The notes beneath the pieces are model-generated. The model was not told where the DNA came from and did not search any database. It was given only the letters and a program-made list of their open reading frames with translations. A stretch of DNA of 64,000 nucleotides, taken from Cavia porcellus. Its lineage: Eukaryota > Chordata > Mammalia > Rodentia > Caviidae. The stretch spans positions 35,257,748-35,321,747 of the forward strand of contig NW_026947506.1 in NCBI RefSeq assembly GCF_034190915.1. Direction: 5' to 3'. Below are positions 56,715-64,000 of the stretch, piece by piece. Within the stretch, counting starts at the first letter, position 1, and the number at the start of each line of letters is the position of its first letter. The translations under genes and the position numbers were made by a program.

Positions 56715-56965
56715 TGGTTTTGTTGAGCCAGGGTCTTGCTCTGTAATTTGGACTGGCTTTGAACTCACTATGAGCATAGACTCATCTTGAACTCATGGCA
56801 ATCTTCCTGCCTCAGCCTCCCAAGGGCTAGGATAACAACATGTGCCACTATTTTTTGTTTGTGACAGGGCCTCACTATGTAGTTCCTGCAGGCCTTGAAC
56901 TCATGGCAGTCCTGCCTCAGCCCCCTGACTGCTGGGATTATAGGTGTGTACCACTGCAGACAGTT
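56715..56965 (-). mobile_element. Two reversed B1 SINEs
   Basis: One copy runs 56715-56845 and the second 56850-56965. Both show 'cctgcctcag' blocks and reversed heads. Confidence 0.8.
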
Positions 56966-57029
56966 ATAATTAAAATTTATTGCAACCTCCCCAAACAATC
57001 GTTTAAGCATGGCCACTCACTAGACAATT

Positions 57030-57210
57030 TTAGTTTTTTTTTTTTTCAGTACTGGAGGTTGCACTCAGGGTCTTCACACTGAGCTGCATCCACATGCTTT
57101 TATGTTTTGGAGTCTTGATAAGTCACTAAGGCTGGCTTAAACTTGTGACCTTCCTGCCTCAGCCTCCTAGAATGTTGGAGCCACAGGTTTGTGCCACCAT
57201 CTCTGGCTGA
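57030..57210 (-). mobile_element. B1-dID dimeric SINE (reverse)
   Basis: Reversed ID half ('cagtactggaggttgcactc' to 'gagctgcatcc'), then a reversed B1 half. Confidence 0.75.
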
Positions 57211-57259
57211 AGATTTTAAATCACACCTGCAGCTCAAGTTTGTTTGGGTTCTTTCTTTC

Positions 57260-57475
57260 TTGTGTCCCTGGGGCTGGAGCACAGGGCCTCACATGTGCTA
57301 AGCAAATGCTCTGTCACTGACTTACAGCCCCAGTCTCCTTTTTACTTAAAAATTTGATACAAGGTCTGACTATGTCACTAAATTGCCCAGGCTGGCCTCC
57401 AACTTGCAATCTTTCTGCCTCAGCCTCCCAGAGAGCTAGGATCACAGGGTTGTCCCACTACACCCGGCTTCTTAA
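57260..57475 (-). mobile_element. B1-dID dimeric SINE (reverse)
   Basis: Reversed ID half ('ctggagcacagggcctcaca' to 'cttacagccccag'), then a reversed B1 half 'aaattgcccaggctggcc'. Confidence 0.8.
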
Positions 57476-57479
57476 GGAG

Positions 57480-59900
57480 AGGGAAACAGGCCTGGCCCAG
57501 GGTCTCTGAGGAGCCCCTGGTACCCGAAGGCACAGACACATTTGCCAGGTTTGGGGGAGCAGCTGGCAATGAGCAGGTCTGGCTCTGGGCCTCCTGGAGC
57601 CTGAGCCCCAGACATGTGTGTCCCCACACCACACTCCCTGTGTCTCCAGCTGCCACAGGCCGCCCGCCCACCTGCCCACCCGCCCCAGCTATGTCTGGCT
57701 TCATAGCCTGCTTGCTCCCATCAAGGCAGTTGGGAAACACCCAGGGGAGCCACCAGCTCCCAAAATAACCGCACACCATCCCAGGACATGTGCAAGGGAC
57801 AGAGGAGTCTCCAAGGGGAGGGGCTGGAGGGACAGGCCAGGGACGAGAGCGCGCTGGGATGGAGAGGAAATCAGGAGACGGGCAGGGGAGCCTGGGGAGG
57901 TGGGAGGGGGATCCCCCTTGCCTCTCCCAGGCTGGACAGCTCCTGTTTTCCCAGAGGGGAAACTGAGGTCCACAAAAATGGAGAAGTTGTCTGAGGAGCT
58001 CAGCACGTGGGTGGCGGTGCAGACAGGCCTGGCTGGGCACTCCCCCTCCTACCCCGTGCCCTTCACACTCGGCCACCACTTACCCAGCTGGCCCGGCTCC
58101 TGCCTGCGTCCCCAGAGCATTGGGAAATGTCTTTCAAGCAGTGAGGCCAGCACTGGGCGGAGCTTCCAGAGTTTCCCCAGCTTGAGGTTGCCAGAGTGCA
58201 GGGGACAGCACACAGCTGGGTGATAACTATAAATTTGGGGGAGGGAGGGGAAACAGAGGCACAGAAGGGGCACCCCGAAACCTGGCTGTTGTGCTGGCAG
58301 GGCCCAGCCCAGACCTGGAGACCAGAAACTGAAGGGTCATCTTTAGAGACTAAAACACTTTGGCTGTAAAAACCCATCTCTCTAGGCCCACAGATCAGTC
58401 ATTTAGTTATTGAACAAGCTTTTTTAAATCCTCATCGTCCATGCGGAGCTGAAGACCACAGTGGACCAGGAGGATGATCTGAGTGAAAGCCTGAGACCTG
58501 GAGGGAGCAGCCCAGAGCCTCCGTCCCCCAGGAGACAGAGCCATTCCTTCTGGAAGGGGGAGTGTCTGAGAAGTGGCCACGGCCGTTGCTCTCCACACTT
58601 CAAGGTCCTGCTGGTTCTGTGCCAAGCGGGCAGTGCTGCAGTGTGAAACACAAGAGCCCACGCGTGCGTAACTCAAGTGATGGACAGGGAATGTCCACAG
58701 GCAGGAGGCTGGAGCAAGGCCGAGGCCAAGGGGAAGCGGGATGACCTGAAGTATCCCAGGGGCCAGCAAACAGGCAGGGGCGCAGGGCCCATGGACAAGG
58801 GCTGACACCAAGCCCAGGACAGACCTCAGGGACACCCTGGGGGGACAGGAGGGAGTTCAGTGGAGACACAGGGGAGAGGTGAGGAGCAGGTAGACACGTC
58901 CCAGGGTGTTGTCTCACAAGTAAGGGACACAAAAGGTCCAGGTTTAAGGCCCCAAAGGGCCCCTGGGCCCAAGACAAAGACACTTGCTTCCCCCTCGCCT
59001 CCACTCTCCTACTGCTACTCTGGATTCTGTGCCCTGGGGTCCTGGCAGCCCAGAAAGGGGACCTGAACCCACCTGAGTCCACTATGCTCTCTACCCTGCC
59101 CTCAAGGCCACCCCTACCCCAACCTGCTGCCCCTGTTCTGACAACAGTGTCCACTTCCCTGGGCTGGGACGGGACACAGGATTCTTTCAAAAACATTTCC
59201 TTTGCAAAATAATCCTTCGAAAATGTTTTTGGAAATGGGCTTCTGATCTGAACAGGAAGACGTTAATTACGGTCCCTCCCCAGAGGGACGCAAGGGAGGA
59301 AGCGCGGTGGTCAGCAACAGGAGCCAGAGCCAGGTCGCAGCCACTCGAGGCCAGTCCGTGCCTAGGCCCACAGCCCCCACACAGCCGGTCCCTCTGTCCT
59401 CAGCTGCCAGACAGCCACAACAGGACAGAGAGGGCCAGGAAGGGCAGGGGCAGGGCCAAGGTCACAGGTCAGCAGCAGAGCCGGGCGGGGCCCCTCGGCC
59501 GTTACAGTGTCAGGAGAGTGTGGCGGGCGCGTGTGCCTGCCTGTGCAGCCAGGCCCATGCTGAGCCGGAAGCCACGCTGTCTGCCGGCCTCACTGGGCTG
59601 GAGGAGAGTCTCCTCTCGCAGGTGCAGGGCAGAAAGGAGATGGAGCTGAGGTCCCCTTTTTGCTCATGCTGAGACCCCGAGCACCCTCCACTCAGAGGGT
59701 GTTTTCATGTTTACATCCATCTCAGGGAGCGCTAATGCTCATGTTCTGGGTCTTGTGATGACTGGTACTTGATATTGGGATTATCTTGGGCATTTGAGGT
59801 ACCTAAATTCTGGCTTTTGCTTAACCCTGTAGGCAAAGATCGGACCACTGGCCACCAGCCCCTGAGCTCATCTCAATGTTCCTATAAAGAATAAACCTAG
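57480..59900. other. Intergenic, no gene recognised
   Basis: About 2.4 kb of unique-looking sequence. An AT-rich island lies at 59175-59270 ('tcaaaaacatttcctttgc' onward) within GC-rich DNA, followed by a moderately CpG-rich part at 59290-59600. It could hold regulatory sequence, but I see no decisive motif. Confidence 0.4.
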
Positions 59901-59910
59901 AGGCTGTGCC

Positions 59911-60152
59911 TCTGTCCATCCATCCACCATCCATTCATGTGTCATCCATCCACCATCCACCCATCCACCATCCATCCACCATCCATCCACCATCCATCCA
60001 CCCATCCATTCATGTATCCATCCATCCACCACCCACCCGTCCACCATCTATGCACTCACCTATGGCTAAGTCTCCATCCTTGTACCCATCTCTTCCATCT
60101 ATCTATCCATCACTCTTCCATCTATCTACTCACTCCCACACTATCTATCCAT
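59911..60152. repeat. (CATC)n tetranucleotide array
   Basis: About 240 bases of imperfect CATC units, with ATCCACC and CATTCATG variants. The frames across it are artefacts. Confidence 0.95.
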
Positions 60153-60867
60153 CTCTCCCTATGGGGCAGGATGCACATGGGGGAAGATCAGACAGAAACC
60201 CCTGGAGGACATGATGGGAAGGTGGGCCCCCAGGCGCCCTCCTCTGGTCAGGCACTCCTCTCCCCCAGGCTCCTTCCTGGAACCATCAGCTATTGTCCGT
60301 CCTACCTCCTTTTCTCTACAGCCCCACCCTGCCCAGAGAGGGGCTCTTGGGGGACCGTGGCCATTTCAGCTGTTCCCTGTCTCTTGCGCAGGCCCCAGAA
60401 GTCTGTGTTTTCTGAGTGGACTCAGACCCCTTGTGGCCAGTCGGGTAGTTCCTGCCTTTTGGGGGATAGCACAGGGGCAGTATGGTATAGCTAGGGACCC
60501 GGAGGGGACATGTGGCTCAAAGGGGTGGGGAGTGTGGGTGTGAGGCCCTCAGGGACACCATCGGTTTCTTTACCCTTGTGAGCTCAGCGCAGGCGCAAGC
60601 CCGGTTCCCGGAGAGGCTGTGGGAAAGGCCCTTAGTGAACCCCTTGCAGGTCACAGGGGGCTTGTAGGGGAGCGTTTCTCACCCTGGGGCCTGAGAGGGA
60701 GCCCTGGACAGAGCCCAGGATGATCTTATGGGGAAAAAATGCCCCCAGGATGAGTGTCTCATGTAGCTGCCAAGTCACCCCGAGCTTCTGGGCCTCAGCC
60801 CCGAAAGAAAAGGACTCCTTTTCCAAACCCTCAGTGTCCCTTCTGCGGTTCCTACCAAGAAATGAAG

Positions 60868-60995
60868 ACAGGCCTAGCGTGGTGGCACGTGCCTCTAATC
60901 CCAGCACTTGGGAGGCTGAGGCAGGAAGATCATTACAAGTTCAAGGCCACCCTGAACTGCATAGTGAGACCCTGTCTCAAAAAGACAAAAAGAGG
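60868..60995 (+). mobile_element. B1 SINE
   Basis: 'ctagcgtggtggcacgtgcc', 'ctaatcccagcacttgggag' to 'gagaccctgtctcaaaaag'. Confidence 0.92.
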
Positions 60996-62330
60996 AGGCT
61001 GCCACACTCACACCCCTTTACTCTGTCTCCTGCCGTCTCTTTCCCTCCCTGTCTCTGTCTCTCATTTTCCCTTGTTTTTGTTTTTAAATATTTTGTTTGG
61101 TTTGCGCCCAGCCCTTGCTGTTGTCTATCTCTGCAGCCTGTCCCTTCACCTCTGCACCTCCCTCTCGCTTTAGGATGCCAAGTGCCCTCTCTGGGCCTAG
61201 CTCCGCACATCCTGCCCTGTGTTAGGACAGCGGGATTACTCCACCCCACCCCCAGCCTCAGGGCCACCTCAGGGTCCTCATACCCTACAAGTCCTCTCTC
61301 TGGCCAATAGGAGTGACCCAGTCACAAAGCCACACCTGTACCTTGCTCATCTGCTGCCTGGAGTTCTAAGGTGGCTGCTCTGGCGCCCTGGAATAGGACA
61401 GAGGTGTGGTCACAGCTGTGCCCTGCTTGGCTCAGGAAGGAGGGCTTCGGGTGATGGCAGAGGGCCAGAGGAGGGCTGAACACATAGGAGAGAGGAGCAG
61501 CAGAGATGGGACAGAAGCTCCCCATTTCTCTAGGCAGTCGCCATCCTCAGCACCCAAAGTCTCTGTCCCCAGTCCGTCCCCCACATGACCTCCAGCTGCT
61601 CAGCACCCCCACCCCAGGCCGTGCAGCCTCCTGGCACGTGTCCGCAGAGGCGGCAGGAAGGGTTGTACCCGCTTCAAGGACCAGGGCCCGCCCAGGGAAG
61701 CGGGGAGAGGAAGGAGGTGGCCATGCTGTGGGCACACGAGGTCAGCCAGGACCAGGGCGGTGGGGCAGATGGCGACTCCAGACCCTGCGTCACGCTGGCC
61801 CGCCCCACCCAGACCCTTTCCTCAGTGCCCTGCCCCAGGCCCTCCCAGCCCCTCAGTATGGGGCCTAGCCAAGCCTGAGCTGGCCACAGTCCCCATCAGT
61901 CCTGTTCCAGGCAACCCAGTGGGGAAAGAAACCAGGCTGTGGGGTGGACTCAACCTCCTCAGCATGAGCCAAGCCACCGTGTCCTCAGTGTAGATGGCGA
62001 CAGATCCCTTGCACTTAGCCTGGGCTCAGACCCTTCCCTAGTCCTCCACGCCAGTGTCACTGGCCCTGGGGGCCTGACCACCGGCCACACCAATCCCACC
62101 GTGACCCTCCTGGCTTTAACTCAGATCCACATGGATGCCAGCCAGCACAGGCTCTGTCTCAGGAGACTCCCTAGGAGGGCCAAGCCTCCAGCAGCTCCCA
62201 AGAGGGCAGTGTGTCCTCTCTGACCCCATCCCCAGCCTCTGAGGCGGGTAGAGCTTTGAATAGTGTGACTGGGCCACCTCTGAGCATGTGGGGTGTTGTC
62301 TAAGTGAGAGTCTGGAGGAGGGACTAGAAA
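60996..62330. other. Intergenic, no gene recognised
   Basis: A pyrimidine-rich stretch lies at 61018-61080. There is no coding signal. Confidence 0.45.
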
Positions 62331-62337
62331 AACAGAG

Positions 62338-62545
62338 GGATCTAGGTGTGCTGATAGAATCTTAGCATTCTGGGAGGCTGAGGCAGGAGGATCACGAGGT
62401 TGAGCCCAGCTCAGGGAACTTTGCAACTTAGTGATAGCTTGTGTCAAAATTTAAAAAAATTTTTTAACAAGTAGTGTGTGTGTGTGTGGGGAGAATGTAG
62501 CTCAGTGCAAAGGCCTGGGTTCAGCGCCCTGTACCCTCCCCTTGA
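62338..62545 (+). mobile_element. B1-dID dimeric SINE with TG expansion
   Basis: B1 half to 'tgtgtcaaaatttaaaaaa', a short TG run (62474-62488), then a dID half 'gaatgtagctcagtgcaaa' to 'tcagcgccctgtacc'. Confidence 0.75.
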
Positions 62546-62551
62546 ACAAAG

Positions 62552-62655
62552 AGCCAGGAGTTTAGCTCAGCAGCATAAGCGCTTGCTTGGCAAGCATAAG
62601 ATCAGCAGTTCGATCCGGGTACCAAAAAAAAAAAAAAAAGAAAAAAAGAGAGAGG
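62552..62655 (+). mobile_element. ID SINE
   Basis: 'gccaggagtttagctcagc' to 'cagttcgatccgggtacc' with a poly-A tail. Confidence 0.9.
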
Positions 62656-62859
62656 GGCTGGCGTTTGGGACAGGAGTCCCACCGGCTGCAAACCGCTCCC
62701 CTGCCTCCAGGCTGCTCTCCACTCCCCGCTGTCACCCCTAGGGCGCAGGCCTTGCACATAAACATTTGGTGTCTGCGGTGGACACTGCTGACCGCTGGGC
62801 AGGGAGTGAGTCAGCACTAGGCAGGGGTCGACCCTCACCCAGCCTGCTCTGCCCCCTCC

Positions 62860-63200
62860 TGGCCGCCAGGCCCGAGTCTTAGATCCTGGCGCTCCCACAC
62901 CCAGTCCCAGTTCTTTCTGCGGTGGAGGGAACCTGAAGTCCCCAGGGTCCTCGCAGCCGCCCGGGGGCTGGGGACACTGGGCCTGGGGCTGGCTCAGGCT
63001 GCCCGGTGCGGGGCAGGGGCTGCGTCCTGTCCGCGGTCCATTGTCCCGGGCCACCGCGCCGCCCACCCCGCCCCCACGGCAGAGCAGAGCGCGGCGCGGG
63101 CGGGAGCGACGCCTGTTAACAAGCCTCTTCCCAGCCCGCGGCTCCCAGCCCTTCCCAGGCGGAAAATTCAATTAGTCTCGAGCAACTGCTTTGCTGAAGA
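62860..63200. promoter_or_regulatory. CpG-rich block, candidate LFNG upstream regulatory region
   Basis: About twenty CpGs occur between 63000 and 63130, including GC boxes (CCCCGCCCCC). A contrasting AT-richer stretch, 'ggaaaattcaattagtctcg', lies at 63162-63181. By synteny LFNG lies beyond the right edge. No exon was recognised. Confidence 0.4.
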
Positions 63201-63484
63201 GCCAGAGAAAGGGGTCCCACAGAAAGGGACCCGCCTGGCGGCTGTGTGTGCTGGGGGAGGGGATGCGGCAGAAGGCGGGGCGCATCTGCTTCTCTGCCCC
63301 CATCAGCACTGTGGGGCCCTGAACGTGGGTCTTCTGGTGTGATTCTGCGTCTGGCCACCATGCACTGACCCGGCCCTCAGAGCCCTCCAGGTGCAGGGTT
63401 AGAATGGCTGCAGGGTTAAGGACACCTCCCCAGACAGGTTCCCTCCCCTCAGTCTACACTGACCTTTCCTCAGCACTCTACCCT

Positions 63485-63710
63485 TTGGCCACAGGGCCTT
63501 TGCACTCACTGTGCTGCTGTGCCTGACAAGCTTCCCCTTCCAGAACCTCGGCCCAGCTAAATCAGGCCTTCTTTTCACACTTTCATCACCATGGGGCTTC
63601 ACAGCAAGTAGCAGAAGACTCCTTTTGAGGGGGTACTGTGGAGAGCACCCTGTTCTCTTGCCCAGTCTGGGGCCATTCACATAGCATGGTGCTCAATAAA
63701 TGTTGGCTCA
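63485..63710 (+). mobile_element. L2 LINE 3' fragment
   Basis: 'ccacagggcctttgcactc' and, later, 'atggtgctcaataaatgttg' are hallmark L2 segments in the right order. Confidence 0.6.
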
Positions 63711-64000
63711 GTTGATGAAGTGCCCGGGGGTCCTGCACCCAGGTGTCAGGCCCCCTCAGGAGTTTAGAAAACGACAGAGTCCTGCAGGAGACATGCCCGA
63801 CTGGCTGGTGGAGTCCTGTGCACCCTGCTGTGGCCCAATCTCTAGTATTCATTCTCCAGGATGCTAGACTGGTCTGAGGCTTGGTGCGACTGAACATTGC
63901 AATGTGGCCCCTCCATCTGGATGTCTGAGTTTTCTCTTGGGTCCACTCTCACCTCATCCCTCGCCCGGGGTCCCCTTCACCTAACCACAGGGCCCCTCTC

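Noticed and set aside
57420..58223. Opposing 200-codon frames
   Set aside because: Both overlap each other and a reversed SINE at one end. No codon bias or homology was recognised.
59911..60152. Ser/Ile/His/Pro-rich open frames
   Set aside because: The frames arise from a CATC tetranucleotide array and have no gene context.

Overview
This is nuclear DNA from a mammal, and the repeats point to a rodent outside the mouse/rat group. The evidence is dense B1 (7SL-derived) SINEs, ID-type tRNA-derived SINEs, and many dimers in which a B1 half is joined head-to-tail to an ID-like half (the B1-dID arrangement). I cannot name the species; a squirrel, beaver or hystricomorph relative is plausible. Almost all short open frames in the window are chance frames or repeat remnants. 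Two real protein-coding genes are present, both on the + strand: CHST12 (complete single coding exon, 20622-21878) and GRIFIN (five coding exons, 51349-52573). CHST12 and GRIFIN are neighbours of LFNG in other mammals, so LFNG is expected just beyond the right edge. | Layout. 1-6212: ancient L1 fragments with B1/ID copies. 6213-18586: a nested retroelement complex. An ERVL-type provirus on the - strand is bounded by a 5-bp duplication GTTGC. Its left LTR is interrupted by a mitochondrial insertion (cytochrome b, tRNA, control region) lying against a DDX41 processed pseudogene. An internally deleted L1 with its own 13-bp duplication sits across the right provirus edge. 18685-19281: a MaLR-like LTR containing a 30-bp, 12-copy minisatellite. 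19282-22200: CHST12 and flanks. 22378-51100: intergenic DNA with SINEs, a perfect 35-bp inverted repeat (36488-36582), a CpG-dense patch (37620-37750), a class I LTR, a 7SK RNA retrocopy with a 17-bp duplication, an RBIS (C8orf59) processed pseudogene and other LTR debris. 51100-52680: GRIFIN. 52680-64000: intergenic DNA with MIR/L2 remnants, SINEs, a CATC-type tetranucleotide array and a CpG-rich block near 62.9-63.2 kb that may regulate LFNG. | The two genes act in different places: CHST12 is a Golgi chondroitin/dermatan 4-O-sulfotransferase, and GRIFIN is a lens fibre galectin relative. Nothing suggests that they are functionally linked. I found no convincing undescribed biological system. 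The most informative signals are the reconstructible insertion history between 6.2 and 18.6 kb, the perfect hairpin at 36.5 kb, the unexplained CpG patch at 37.6 kb and the 7SK retrocopy.
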